From Paludibacteraceae bacterium (GTDB lineage: Bacteria > Bacteroidota > Bacteroidia > Bacteroidales > Paludibacteraceae), in the NCBI GenBank assembly GCA_016302585.1, contig JAEDNI010000008.1, positions 1-47,892 on the forward strand: a stretch of 47,892 bases of DNA. The letters run 5' to 3'. Of this stretch, positions 9,401 through 17,691 are shown one piece after another (the stretch's first letter is position 1; each line of letters opens with the position of its first letter). The notes beneath the pieces are model-generated. The model saw only the letters and a program-made list of their open reading frames with translations, was not told the DNA's origin and searched no databases. Position numbers and translations under genes: made by a program.

Positions 9401-12217
9401 AATACCTCGCCGCAGTTCTATGGTACTAACCCGACAAAAACCAATACGACTGTAGAGAAATACGACTGGATCGGCTGGCGCGATGAGGAGGGCAATATCT
9501 ACGACAAGAACGCCACCCTGCCACGGGCGAAAAGCAACGTGACCTACACGGCGTATTTCAACACCACCAAGTACCAATACACCATCACCTTCAAGAACGA
9601 TGACAACTCCGACCTCTGGGCTGGATTGGTGGATGCCGGTACGACAGGCGCAGAACTGCAAGCACTGTTTAAGCAGAAATACAACGAGAAGACCGGCAGC
9701 ACCGTACCTCAGAAAGCCCCGACGGTGGACGAGGTATTTACCTTCACCGGTTGGAACACCGCTCTCGCAACTGTTACCGCAGCGGCTACTTATACCGCAA
9801 AATATAGTAGATCTCCTCGTCAATACCATGTTACGTTCTATAACTATGACGCTGTGTCGGTATTGTATGAGGCAGACGTGGACTATGACACCGCCCCGAC
9901 TTACAGCGGCGTAACGCCGTTCCGTGCGAACACCTCAGCTTACTCATACAACTGGACGGGTTGGCAACAAGGCTCTAATACTTACAGCAAAACAGCCGAA
10001 CTGCCGGTAGTGAAGGGCGATATATCGTATATCGCTACCTTCGAGCAGACAGAGCTGAAATACCAAGTTCTCTTCAAACGTCAAGACGGTTCGATTATCG
10101 ATGCGCCGTTCTTCTCCTACGAAGATACACCGGATGACTTCCCTGCTAATCCGACTTTGGCTTCGACCGTCAGCACCGACTATACCTTCGATCATTGGGA
10201 TCCGGCTACATTGACTCCCGTGACGGAAGATGGTAAGGTCTATACGGCATACTTCTCCGAGAAGCCGCGTCAGTACACCGCGCATTTCGTCAACTATAAC
10301 GGAGTGTCGCTCAATGCAGACAAGACCATAGATTATAATACGGTACCCGCGTACACGGGCGCAACACCGTTCAAACCCAACGACGCCCGTAACTCCTACG
10401 TGTTCAGCGGTTGGGCATGGACTGCCGGTGACGGATGGGAAGCAGGCTCAATCGCCGCAGGCGAAGCTTTCCCTGCTATCAAGGGCAACATCACTTTCAC
10501 CGCGCAATTTACCCCGACACTCCTCCAGCTCGATGCCGGATTCTATGTCGATATCGTCGATGTGAATAATAGCGAGAAGACCTTGAAACTGAACGTCTCC
10601 GGAACGGAGTGGGTAACTGCCGGGTGGCCGTATGAGGTGAACGGTACTGTTTACTATCGTGACCAAGCAAAGGCAACAGCCGTAGGTTCGGATAAGTATC
10701 GTGCAACTGATCGTACACTGACGATTCCGTATACCGGCGAACCGGGTGAGAACTTTACCGTGACGATCCGAAATGCTTCGTCTACATTGGTAAGTAAGCA
10801 TACGTATATCATCCCGCAAGAGATTAAGTCGGCCACTACGCTGACGACTGATCAGACGGCTCCGATCTTCGTGAAGGGCGCTACGCTGACGGTTAACGCT
10901 GATATCGAGGCAACGAATATCTATGTGGGCCATGATGCGAAATTGGTTATCAATAGCGGCGTAACGCTGACTGCCGACTCTCTCTTCTTGCGTACCAAGC
11001 CGGAGAGTGCTGCGGAACTGGTAATCAACGAATCAGGAGCAGTTTCCGGTTCGACAAAGGTGCTCTACACGCGAATCATCTTGTCTAAGTCCGGTTACTT
11101 CCAGTTCGGTTTGCCGCTGTCGTGCCCGATTAGCGCCGTTCGCTTGTCCAATGGTAAAACGGTTGGTTACAAGAGCGGTACCGGATGGATCTTACGTTAT
11201 TACGATGAGGACAAACGTGCTACAACCGGTCCTGGTGATAACTGGGCAACGTTGGATGCTGCTGCATCTATAGCAGCCGGTCGCGGATACGAGATGTACT
11301 CCGGCGTGGATTATTATCGTGAGTTCTACTTCCCGGTTGATCTGAGTCAAATGACGAACATTGTACATGTGGATTATACGGCGGGTGAGCAACCGACCAA
11401 CAACGGATGGAATGTGCTCGTATCGCCGCTCACGCATACGTTTACCAATACCCCGCAACCGGAAGGCATGAAGATCAGTTGGATGCAGTTAGACGGTTCG
11501 TTCTTGCAAGAGCCGTTGACAACCGTAGCTCCGGCTATGACCTTCGCATACCAGGCTGTTAAAGAAGGATCGCTCGTATTCGATGGTTCGAACGTGACAG
11601 TTCCGACCTTGGCTCCGCGCCGTGTAGCGGCAGTAGAAGAGGCTACGCGTATCCAATGGATGCATCTGGATATCAAGGATGCGAATGGATTAGGCGACCA
11701 GACCAGCATCTATAGCCATCCGACGCGCTACGACCAGACCTTCAAGATGGGTGTCGACGAGGAGAAACAGTCGCTCACTGCCTCGCGCGCGTTACTATAT
11801 AGTACGCACGCGTATGGAGAGATGGCCTTCGCTGGTGTGGCTGACGAACTGCTTGAGCAAGGAGTAGCCCTGACGGTTTATAGCCCGAAGACGCAAGAGT
11901 TGACGATATCGATGCGGGAGAACGAGTGGCTTGACCGTATGGCCTTCGTATGGCTCATTGATAAGGCTACCGGAGCGCAGATTGACCTGCTTGAATCGGA
12001 TTATAGCTTCAGTGCTGAGGCTGGTACTACGGCCGGACGATTCTTCCTCATGGGCGCCTTCTTTGCGCCGCAGATTACGACCGACAATGGTACGGTTCAA
12101 GGCGACGATGAAGACATCAAAGCAAAGAAGTTCATTTATAAGGATAAGATGTATATCCAAATTAACGGAGTCATCTATGATGCTACCGGTAAATTGGTAA
12201 AATTAATAAGGTATTAG
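3413..12217 (+). CDS. Giant secreted surface protein: beta-helix region, InlB-type repeats, C-terminal motif
   Basis: A 2934-residue exported protein. Residues 1-29 form a long polar N-region, then a hydrophobic core ends at PQAWA-A (about 46), a signal peptidase I site; ATGs at codons 5 and 18 are alternative starts. A divergent-repeat or Ig-like part (50-430) is followed by a long stretch (about 440-1310) of short degenerate units such as NGGSYTVKSATKNAYGV, typical of a right-handed parallel beta-helix. Residues about 1970-2367 hold roughly four InlB/Listeria-Bacteroides repeats (YTITFKNDD, YHVTFYNYD, YTAHFVNYN, each ending TYTAKY/TFTAQF-like). After a beta-rich region the chain ends in the motif KKFIYKDKMYIQINGVIYDA, shared with two neighbours. 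Base composition changes from AT-rich to more GC-rich near 9250, suggesting a mosaic gene. Probable cell-surface adhesin or structural protein exported by type IX secretion; the exact function is unknown. Confidence 0.88.
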   Translation: MQNDMTTKFSNNSFISRMSYKNLNSIGRYVAMIAAVLFLAIPQAWAAKTYATLNTVASPNDGGTACCVLGTKFSGTATSAKGEGERGITWTGYTYTEVTFSINATPYAGYKFKKWTGGDNINSVTNTSLASTTLTMKPKSTYSGSPTEGTMTANFIAVTVNNVKPTNIDIAPTSPTENYTGSIDFTTSNANLTGVGDFKATPTTDGKFDVKWTRKGDVVTASYTFTGGGTYGGLSRNNTTTVSLQSRASGSIAKTCTITANFPNPKVVACNAKATALTIYPTFKAADATQAAVEKTAVFDVTYADNGNNFTATFSKDTTGGGEWKVTGISVDQAKQQATVSYTFSGKKIAGIHTAKLILTANNCKGWDDKEAAGGQSDTITLTAHNKQEAVNDVSVTTAAGVTTEYATWAEGLAAANANAGSTLTLLKDIDLTDTYGITSTQGITQTFTLDLNGKILSGAINGSILNPNTKNKTLTIKDSKNGGKIQNITPDFNGVTYGINLSAACTLNLESGTIYVENQKQYSYGTSSVGGTASNATAVEVRAVRLVAGAKFNMSGGKVEAHGTRLVRAIYQESSAANSTEVNITGGEVYAEAPSYVYGILAYGKVNISGTAQINVKINDGLVNGNATYQSSQFNSYTLHRYGYAIYMAAYANTTPSACYFGTLTMTGGTINVENVNKTLNGTSLNTEHTYGIYMGIASAGMGNANGEATDGTNTQKASSIGSIENATINVTHAGVQVYGIDVLGSYNSFNNTTTPFTIKNSTINVTAWQTVYGVLSDVSIDWSNSLTTFTGTGRCSAGNIELTNTTINATTTGGTGAYCAWASATYGTVADAKANTGAQSTGNATYKGEYAVAATLTINSGTYTANAATSSAYAVGSSDRAKTIRNIRGSIISRDVSTDSNGSLGGNAEAYPELYIHGGTFKAKTLSAGTARAVKSGGTTVIDGGTFEADAATSSSVAIAVHSGKTTVSGVTMTAYANTDANAVYVPATVSEYSLFDYAGEVELNNCVATVVTRTAENARGVYVNSTTRTYTLAQFNTAKEANNSTYKTYGDYWQVGTKAISGKATINGGSYTVKSATKNAYGVLLTTNALSTDGTAKADGEIIARNATFNVQTLNGATAYGIQAGGKATVDGCNLTVTASTSDARGVYSLDEKTIVKNSTITTTTSTSGSYGTIGSAVVASNGVERVADFELSGNTISSTAGTETAYAIYMTGVSGGPYATDYFTGSMALAATAVVNSGTYSANASTKTAYAACVADPIVKNEAVATPTLIINGGKFKGTAGADPFADVSVNGEPGYFVLNGGYYVKDENLDKKLGEGMNKVATKEGTPERTAGYNWRVTDNMTGEIVCKVYEGTTLKQSYQSLEEALAYVNLPDNSSKTQVIVMCGNYTLSKGDYVLPANTTLLIPYKSDQTTIIGTGGQSKGPSKNTETYEAPTPLYKLTFESGVNMTVKGTIEASAVTYMSNQGLLTHGTGVVSGSYGWLYLAEGSHMDLESTAKLIAWGFVTGKGEINAKSGSKIYEDFQIGDWRGGTVESDVVGNKNGLDSKSVFVITHYYYQNIECPITYRPGATAYGWGGTYMYNNSFITIEQVVPLNSPVAMVGTSDAMFCMSSATSGDDTWVRKEYDPETDYVNWTLNSGASLGSIRIQLNLPIVGKMDVISSEYVLPITSNFNIVANYGDVSLSNHVCFIPGSKLTIKKEATVIIPSRQCAFFYDQVDWSSYSGYWFYPGYSPSWKKNPRLVLGSNSSVKMPDAEVLVEGTLDIRGAAYTTAGGANIHSTRENAGRVKFTAAAPASTSAVASNQNKNQSSTLFQMIGGGPDYEGKALTSAKLKNEDGEYTPTTGTAAGDIYAYMEDPADGVFRWLSVRDNGCFTKIKGASTKEYIHPSDWVAVQANANGDHAYHSEVGTRMFVNTEAPDTLSSCVWWEVDPTPDTIGDTKYYIANNENFDNFGTYYYWDSITSYWKPKKITVTWKNYDGSTLKNGTYGDEYNFNTSPQFYGTNPTKTNTTVEKYDWIGWRDEEGNIYDKNATLPRAKSNVTYTAYFNTTKYQYTITFKNDDNSDLWAGLVDAGTTGAELQALFKQKYNEKTGSTVPQKAPTVDEVFTFTGWNTALATVTAAATYTAKYSRSPRQYHVTFYNYDAVSVLYEADVDYDTAPTYSGVTPFRANTSAYSYNWTGWQQGSNTYSKTAELPVVKGDISYIATFEQTELKYQVLFKRQDGSIIDAPFFSYEDTPDDFPANPTLASTVSTDYTFDHWDPATLTPVTEDGKVYTAYFSEKPRQYTAHFVNYNGVSLNADKTIDYNTVPAYTGATPFKPNDARNSYVFSGWAWTAGDGWEAGSIAAGEAFPAIKGNITFTAQFTPTLLQLDAGFYVDIVDVNNSEKTLKLNVSGTEWVTAGWPYEVNGTVYYRDQAKATAVGSDKYRATDRTLTIPYTGEPGENFTVTIRNASSTLVSKHTYIIPQEIKSATTLTTDQTAPIFVKGATLTVNADIEATNIYVGHDAKLVINSGVTLTADSLFLRTKPESAAELVINESGAVSGSTKVLYTRIILSKSGYFQFGLPLSCPISAVRLSNGKTVGYKSGTGWILRYYDEDKRATTGPGDNWATLDAAASIAAGRGYEMYSGVDYYREFYFPVDLSQMTNIVHVDYTAGEQPTNNGWNVLVSPLTHTFTNTPQPEGMKISWMQLDGSFLQEPLTTVAPAMTFAYQAVKEGSLVFDGSNVTVPTLAPRRVAAVEEATRIQWMHLDIKDANGLGDQTSIYSHPTRYDQTFKMGVDEEKQSLTASRALLYSTHAYGEMAFAGVADELLEQGVALTVYSPKTQELTISMRENEWLDRMAFVWLIDKATGAQIDLLESDYSFSAEAGTTAGRFFLMGAFFAPQITTDNGTVQGDDEDIKAKKFIYKDKMYIQINGVIYDATGKLVKLIRY
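3438..3473 (+). repeat. 36-bp direct repeat, copy B
   Basis: Second copy of the 36-bp repeat at 2215-2250. It encodes residues 9-20 of the giant protein, just before its hydrophobic signal core. Both copies are read in the same frame by their host genes. Confidence 0.95.
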
Positions 12218-12267
12218 AAAGGTATTAGTTTAGTTTTTAGCCTGTGAAGGTAAAATAGAGATCGGTA

Positions 12268-13083
12268 ATGGATAGTAATGTTCAAACCCCTAAAAGTAGG
12301 GCAGTTTTGGTAGGGCTGTGTGCGGTAGCATTGTTCCTATGGACAGTAGCCGTATACGTCACCTACCAAGACGCAAAAATGGCGCGATATAACGTGTCAA
12401 TCAAACCCGGAGCGGTGAACTACGGGACGCACTCGACGGTAACTATGCCGCCTGTGATGCGCACTTCGTATCGTCACTCAACCCCGATGATTTCGGGCGA
12501 TGTCGTGCGTGCCTATGCGCATACCGGTCATGCGACGATGCCTATGGCATCCAACGGCTCGAGTTCGGGCTTCCGCATCCATACTACGTCATCTGCTTCC
12601 GTGCATTCGATCGGAGGCGGCGGAAGTGCCGGAGGCGGAGGCATGATGAGTTCTATCGGTGGCTCTTCCTCGCGCGGAATCCGCAATAGCGGAGGCTCGG
12701 TATCCATGCCGACGCTGGCGCTGAATACTTCGATATCTTCATCGCGTACGAGTACCGCTGAGGCATATACTTCTGTCGCCGCCGGTCCTAAACGCGTTAA
12801 ACCGACCGATCCGGGTGATGAAGAAGGCGAATGGCGAGATGGAGGAGAAGGCGATTGGTGGTATTATGATGAGGACGAATGGCGTCAGCCTAATATAGGT
12901 GAGACGCGATATGATCCCTTCTTGGACTGCACCGTTGTATGGAACGGTTCGGCATGGGTGAAACAGAGCGAGTATGACCCGGGTGTTCCTGTGGGTGCTA
13001 CGCCGTGGATATTGATGCTGTTGCTCGCTGGAGCGTATGCGTTGTACGTGCGAATTAAATCGAGAAAATATACGAATCAATAA
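12268..13083 (+). CDS. Two-helix membrane protein with Ser/Gly-rich middle
   Basis: A 271-residue protein of unknown function. A hydrophobic segment at residues 15-33 could be a signal anchor. The middle (about 90-165) is rich in Ser, Gly and Thr and low in complexity, followed by an acidic Trp-rich stretch (GEWRDGGEGDWWYYDEDEW) near 190-205. The C-terminus has a second hydrophobic helix (VPVGATPWILMLLLAGAYAL) followed by a basic tail RIKSRKYTNQ. That last arrangement (Pro/Gly turn, helix, basic tail) looks like a C-terminal sorting or anchoring signal, but no exosortase is visible here. It lies 50 bp after the giant gene and overlaps the next start codon by one base, so it is very probably co-transcribed. 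Confidence 0.75.
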   Translation: MDSNVQTPKSRAVLVGLCAVALFLWTVAVYVTYQDAKMARYNVSIKPGAVNYGTHSTVTMPPVMRTSYRHSTPMISGDVVRAYAHTGHATMPMASNGSSSGFRIHTTSSASVHSIGGGGSAGGGGMMSSIGGSSSRGIRNSGGSVSMPTLALNTSISSSRTSTAEAYTSVAAGPKRVKPTDPGDEEGEWRDGGEGDWWYYDEDEWRQPNIGETRYDPFLDCTVVWNGSAWVKQSEYDPGVPVGATPWILMLLLAGAYALYVRIKSRKYTNQ

Positions 13084-14900
13084 TGCGTATGAAACGAATC
13101 AATCTATTGATGATGCTGGTGATTGCTGCGATGGGGCTCCATGCGGCTAATCCGGGCGATGCATGTCGCGTCGCAATTCCGTTGACGAAGGATTTCTCGG
13201 ATACGATCCGTAAGGCCGGAACTGAGAAATGGTATTCGGCTACCACGTTTGATCTGCCTTTGGCGGTCGCGTTTGTGCCGGATAATGGAGAGAGCTGCCC
13301 CGCGCCGGAGGTGGAGATGGACTTTAGCTGTATCTCCGGATACTACGAGGATAGTATCCTTTGTAGCCTCTTCTGCAAGACAAGCGGTGGTAGTGGTCTC
13401 GATTTTAACTTGCCCTATAAGCAAACGCTTACCAAGGGGACAAAGGACGGGAAGTTCGCTTATACGCTTTCCTTGGGTGAGCGTTATCGCGACCTCTTGC
13501 TTAGCGTCGGTATCAGCTATAGCGTCACCGTATATGTGAAGGTGAAGTACCAATGCACCGGTGTGCTGACCTTGTTGCCGGATGCTTTTACCGATTGTAT
13601 GGATGGAGCGAAGTTCATGCGTATTGGCGATACGGTGCAAGTTGTGGTGAAGGATAAAAATCGTCATGTCATCGTGCCTTACGTGCAATGGCAGGAGGAT
13701 ACTATCATTTATTCGTGGACCGGCACGCAGCCTTGCCAATTATCCGTAGCTAACACCTGTGATTTTGACCCGACAGATAATTCGGATGGCAATATTATTC
13801 AATTTAAAACCATTCAGCCGAACGATACGATTAAGACCATGGCAACCTATATCTATGATTGGGTGCATAATCCCGCTTTCCCCAATAAGGCAGGTATGTA
13901 TTATGCGAAATTCTATAGCGATGCGCCGGGCGTGTTGAAGGTTACCAAAGCCGAGCAGGCTCTTCCTGAAGGGAATGCTACTCTGCTCCGTTATGATAGA
14001 ACCTATGCTTTGGATGCAAATTCGGAAGAGGTGTTTGCCATCCCTCGTTCGTGGACCCGAGATGTGCAATTTTCGACGCCTACGGCGCATTTGTTCACTA
14101 TGATGATCGCTACTTCGGCCTCCTTTGACGATGCGGTGATTCTGAAGAAATATGCTTTTGAGAAAACCGCTAACGGACGATGGATTGGAATACTCGGTTC
14201 GGAACTGAAGACGTTCTGGAACCAACTGCCGAATGATAAGCATTATCTTTATATCCGCTTCGTTTGTACGGAAGCTACGACAGTTATGCCGGAGCTATGG
14301 GCAGTCTCTGCGTGCTATACGAATACGAAAGACCGCGTCTTAGTACCCGGTACTACAAGGACTATTAGCAAAGCCTCTTATGACGTATATCGTTTGTCGT
14401 ATGCAGACTGGGTAGGCGGCGATATGACGATTACCTTCTCGCTTAATAGAAACTGCGAAGTGTATATCGCAGATACTTGTGGTATGAATAAGAGTAAGCC
14501 CGATGCCCCTTACTGGTTAAAAAAAGGCATCGCGAAAAGCACCGCTCCGCTCGTAATCGGCGCAAACGAGATAGCTTCATGGAACGATAAAATCAACGAA
14601 GAAGGTTGTTTCTATGCTATGCTCTATGCGAACGTAAATGGTACCCGCAAGGTGACCCTGTCTACTAATGCGCCTGCTGAGAAGGATCCTGTTTATCCCG
14701 CATCGACGATTGCGGTGGTATGCGATGGAGGCAAAATAGTGGTCAATGTGAGCGAAGCGCAGACGATAACCGTCATCGACGAATCGGGCGCGGAGAAGGC
14801 CAAATGGGATGCTGAACCCGGTACGCCGCACGAGCTCAATTTGACCCCTGGAAACTACACTTTAGCGAGCGAAAAGGAGAAAATTTCGCTAAAATTGTAG
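13083..14900 (+). CDS. Secreted protein with WY-type (PPC-like) beta modules
   Basis: A 605-residue secreted protein. The ATG at 13083 overlaps the previous stop; the internal ATG at 13089 gives a cleaner signal peptide (MKRINLLMMLVIAAMGLHA, then ANPG). The mature start GDACRVAIPL followed by EKWYSATTFDLP matches the module of the 1675-residue protein encoded at 17692 (Cys, AI hydrophobic strand, then a WY pair), resembling pre-peptidase C-terminal (PPC) domains. The C-terminus (about 530-605) has VVCDGGKIVVNVSEAQTITV and a short GNYTLASEKEKISLKL end, similar to a type IX sorting domain but divergent. Role unknown; likely a partner of the other surface proteins in this operon. Confidence 0.82.
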   Translation: MRMKRINLLMMLVIAAMGLHAANPGDACRVAIPLTKDFSDTIRKAGTEKWYSATTFDLPLAVAFVPDNGESCPAPEVEMDFSCISGYYEDSILCSLFCKTSGGSGLDFNLPYKQTLTKGTKDGKFAYTLSLGERYRDLLLSVGISYSVTVYVKVKYQCTGVLTLLPDAFTDCMDGAKFMRIGDTVQVVVKDKNRHVIVPYVQWQEDTIIYSWTGTQPCQLSVANTCDFDPTDNSDGNIIQFKTIQPNDTIKTMATYIYDWVHNPAFPNKAGMYYAKFYSDAPGVLKVTKAEQALPEGNATLLRYDRTYALDANSEEVFAIPRSWTRDVQFSTPTAHLFTMMIATSASFDDAVILKKYAFEKTANGRWIGILGSELKTFWNQLPNDKHYLYIRFVCTEATTVMPELWAVSACYTNTKDRVLVPGTTRTISKASYDVYRLSYADWVGGDMTITFSLNRNCEVYIADTCGMNKSKPDAPYWLKKGIAKSTAPLVIGANEIASWNDKINEEGCFYAMLYANVNGTRKVTLSTNAPAEKDPVYPASTIAVVCDGGKIVVNVSEAQTITVIDESGAEKAKWDAEPGTPHELNLTPGNYTLASEKEKISLKL

Positions 14901-14926
14901 AAAAATTGATAGAAATGCATAAATAA

Positions 14927-14958
14927 TTTGGAGGTACGAAAAATTTTTTGTACCTTTG
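14927..14958 (+). promoter_or_regulatory. Bacteroidetes-type promoter inside the surface cluster
   Basis: TTTG at 14927-14930 and TACCTTTG at 14951-14958, exactly 20 bases apart. Transcription would start near 14965, before the ATG at 14993. The seven surface genes are therefore probably in at least two transcription units. Confidence 0.75.
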
Positions 14959-14992
14959 TCGCCAATTTTTGTTGTGCACGTATGTGTGTAAT

Positions 14993-16363
14993 ATGCGCAC
15001 GCTGCGTGTGAAGAAGAGAAACGTGAAAGAAAGTTTTCAAAATAGTATCCGTTTGCTGGTGGCCCTGCTGATGATGGCGGGGGCGCTTTCGGTATATGCT
15101 TATGATCCTGCCGGTACGACGGCGGACCGAGCTACGCGTATCGTGAAGCCTACTATCTTGACCGTCCAGAGCGGAAGCAATTATGTACGTATCGAGCCGG
15201 ATCATCTGCCGGCTACGATCGTCTATATGTCCGATGATATGTTTGCTCCGATTCCGGCGGCCCTGATGATGAGCGATACGCTGCAGGCTGAGCGCTTGTT
15301 CGAGGATTGCCGTATGGGTTGGAAATGGACCATCGGCGAAGAAGAGAATGCCGCGATTGTGGAGATCAAGGCTCACGAGAGCGCGATGATTGATGTCAAT
15401 CCCTATGTGTGCCAAGTGACGCACAGCGATACGACGGCTATGGTTTGCAAGGGTATCGAGTGGAATGGGGCGTGGATCGAGGAGGACGGTGATTATGAGA
15501 AGGTGCTCATCAATGCCGCCGGTTGCGATTCCGTTCGTACGCTGCATCTCACGGTGCTTAAGCCTGTCGATCGTGATACGGTAGCCGAGGCATGGGATAG
15601 CCTCTTCTGGCAAAATACCTGGTATCGTATCAGCGGCGAGTATCCCAAGCAGATGGAGGACGCGCATCATTGCGAATATACCTATACGCTGAACTTGGCG
15701 ATTCATACTACCTATCGCGATACGACGCGTGCCGAGGGATGTGAGGTCGTTACGTTCGAGAAGAAAGAGTACGCTGCGGAGGGCATCTATGAGTTAGATA
15801 CCACGATCCTCCCGAGCGCCGATCGTACCATCCGATATGTGCAAGTCATCTTGGGCAAATGTCCGAAGGATACTACAATCTATTTCTGCGCCGGCCAGAA
15901 CACCGAGCATATCCAGTATGGCGCGGATGGCTCTATTCTCCGCTATCGTCAATATAATTACACCTCTCCGGCGGATTGGAATTATATGGAGGGTGTGATC
16001 CTTGATACGGAGGAGGGACGTACTTTGGTGGATCTGAACCGCGCTGAGGATAACCTCTATAGCTATTATGTAGCCCAGATGACGCCGGTGAAGAGCATCG
16101 TTTGGTCTTTCCGCGCGGCGGACGAATCGAGCTATCGCGTGGTGGAGGCTGAGCAAGAACCGCAATGGTTCGGGGCTGGAGAGATGGCGCTCGTGGTACG
16201 ATTCCTTTGCGGACAGGCTTACTACGGCGGTTTCTCGACCAATACGCAAGACCTGCCGATGAATCAGACCGAGACGCAAGGACGTAAAATCCTGATGAAC
16301 GGACAAATCGTCATTCTGCGTAATGGCGTACGATATACAATTTTAGGTACAAAAATAGATTAA
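14993..16363 (+). CDS. Secreted protein with GCDSV-type repeats and C-terminal motif
   Basis: A 456-residue exported protein. I chose ATG 14993 because an upstream in-frame TTG at 14948 lies inside the promoter. The N-region is long and basic (MRTLRVKKRNVKESFQN), then a hydrophobic core ends at ALSVYA-YD. The middle has the module VCKGIEWNG...GCDSVRTLHLTVLKP, a known theme of adhesin-like type IX cargo, with a degenerate second copy (HHCEYTYTLNLAI). The end reads GRKILMNGQIVILRNGVRYT, the same C-terminal motif as in the 2934- and 426-residue proteins. The next gene begins 9 bp later. Function unknown; secreted surface protein. Confidence 0.82.
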   Translation: MRTLRVKKRNVKESFQNSIRLLVALLMMAGALSVYAYDPAGTTADRATRIVKPTILTVQSGSNYVRIEPDHLPATIVYMSDDMFAPIPAALMMSDTLQAERLFEDCRMGWKWTIGEEENAAIVEIKAHESAMIDVNPYVCQVTHSDTTAMVCKGIEWNGAWIEEDGDYEKVLINAAGCDSVRTLHLTVLKPVDRDTVAEAWDSLFWQNTWYRISGEYPKQMEDAHHCEYTYTLNLAIHTTYRDTTRAEGCEVVTFEKKEYAAEGIYELDTTILPSADRTIRYVQVILGKCPKDTTIYFCAGQNTEHIQYGADGSILRYRQYNYTSPADWNYMEGVILDTEEGRTLVDLNRAEDNLYSYYVAQMTPVKSIVWSFRAADESSYRVVEAEQEPQWFGAGEMALVVRFLCGQAYYGGFSTNTQDLPMNQTETQGRKILMNGQIVILRNGVRYTILGTKID

Positions 16364-16372
16364 AACTTACTC

Positions 16373-17653
16373 ATGAAAACAAGATTATTCATACTGCCAA
16401 TGCTACTTGTGGCAGTAAGCGCGATAGCCAAAGAAGGCAATCCGCCGACGAGCGATACCACTTCCTGCGAATGGCAGAAATGGTATTATGATGCCCCGGA
16501 TTTCTTCTGCGAATGTGAGTATAACTCCATCGCATTCTCCTTCCCGGTAGATACTATCATCTCCGACACCACATGGTGGACCGCTACGGTGGACGACATG
16601 CGCAAAGGTATTTCCGCTTATTGGTTCGCAGATTGCTCTGTGACGATGGAGATATATGCGCTCTGCGTAAGCAATACGCCGACAATTGTGCAGAAGGTGG
16701 GAAAAGATAAGATGTGCGAGATGGACGTGGCGGAGATCAATAAGAAACTGGAGGAGATGGAGAACTTATCCTTCCTCACTGCTCTGACCCCGCATATCCG
16801 CGTTTATCCGAATAAAGTTGGCGGATCGGGACATGTCTATTGCTATCCGTATAACCAAGGTCCGCATTCGACCTGTGAAAACCCGCTCCCGTTGATTCCC
16901 GGTATGACCTATGTATGCGACAAGGCGGAGAATGTATATCGTCTTGAGGCTGCAAAGATGCCTTCCTCGGGCAACACGTTTGTCGTTTGGAAGCAAAAAA
17001 AGAACGAGCCGGCGGAAGTATGGTTGACCATTGATGAATGCGAGGGAGAAGAAGTGGGTCGCGCTACCTTGTCCGATTCGCTGCATGTATTCCAACCCAA
17101 TGCCGAGATGATAAAGGAGGCCAAGACAAGCAAACGGACCTTGTGGCTGCATGTCAAACATGACGAAGGTATCGTAGGACGTATGGAGTACTACCTGAAT
17201 CCCAAAGTGGAGGAGTCCGGCTCCTCTGTATCTCGGACTACGTGTCTTGGCAAGACGCAGACGTTTAACCAGCGCATCTATAGTATCGACACTACCTTTG
17301 TTGATACGGTTCGCATCGGTATCGATACGCTGCAGACCACGCCGGTGACCTTCGTCTTTACCGAACCGACCATCATTTATGATACGCTTCGGGTAGATCC
17401 GGCTACGCTCAGCAGAGGGTATCGCCATACGGCAACGGGTGTCGTGCTCTTCGAATACGGAGACACCCTCATTGATGTGGTAAAGACCAATACCTGCACC
17501 AAGCGATATCTGGTTACCGTCCTGAATCCGGAAGGTCTTGAGACGGTGAGCAAAGCGCGCAAAGCACGTAAAATCATAGAGAATGGGCAACTCTTCATCC
17601 TTTTGGATGATCGCAAATACAATGTCTTAGGACAACCCATAAACAGAAAATAA
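16373..17653 (+). CDS. Secreted protein sharing the C-terminal motif
   Basis: A 426-residue exported protein with signal peptide MKTRLFILPMLLVAVSAIA and a mature start at KEGNPPTSDT. Cysteines are frequent in the first 200 residues (SCEWQKWYYD, DFFCECEYN), hinting at disulfides outside the cytoplasm. An early WYYDAPDF element and later TVRIGIDTL/TYDTLRVD-like strands suggest beta domains. It ends with ARKIIENGQLFILLDDRKYN, the same motif as its upstream neighbour and the giant protein. It is 9 bp downstream of that neighbour and surely co-transcribed. No function recognised. Confidence 0.8.
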   Translation: MKTRLFILPMLLVAVSAIAKEGNPPTSDTTSCEWQKWYYDAPDFFCECEYNSIAFSFPVDTIISDTTWWTATVDDMRKGISAYWFADCSVTMEIYALCVSNTPTIVQKVGKDKMCEMDVAEINKKLEEMENLSFLTALTPHIRVYPNKVGGSGHVYCYPYNQGPHSTCENPLPLIPGMTYVCDKAENVYRLEAAKMPSSGNTFVVWKQKKNEPAEVWLTIDECEGEEVGRATLSDSLHVFQPNAEMIKEAKTSKRTLWLHVKHDEGIVGRMEYYLNPKVEESGSSVSRTTCLGKTQTFNQRIYSIDTTFVDTVRIGIDTLQTTPVTFVFTEPTIIYDTLRVDPATLSRGYRHTATGVVLFEYGDTLIDVVKTNTCTKRYLVTVLNPEGLETVSKARKARKIIENGQLFILLDDRKYNVLGQPINRK

Positions 17654-17662
17654 ACAAACAAC

Positions 17663-17674
17663 GTTAATATTAAC
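17663..17674. promoter_or_regulatory. Perfect 12-bp palindrome GTTAATATTAAC
   Basis: An AT-rich perfect palindrome in the 38-bp gap before the 1675-residue protein gene. It could be a protein-binding site, or chance in AT-rich DNA. No promoter with correct spacing is seen here. Confidence 0.3.
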
Positions 17675-17691
17675 AAAAATCAATCAATCAC

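Noticed and set aside
14948..14992. TTG-started extension of the 456-residue secreted protein
   Set aside because: It overlaps the -7 box at 14951-14958, so it cannot be in the transcript.
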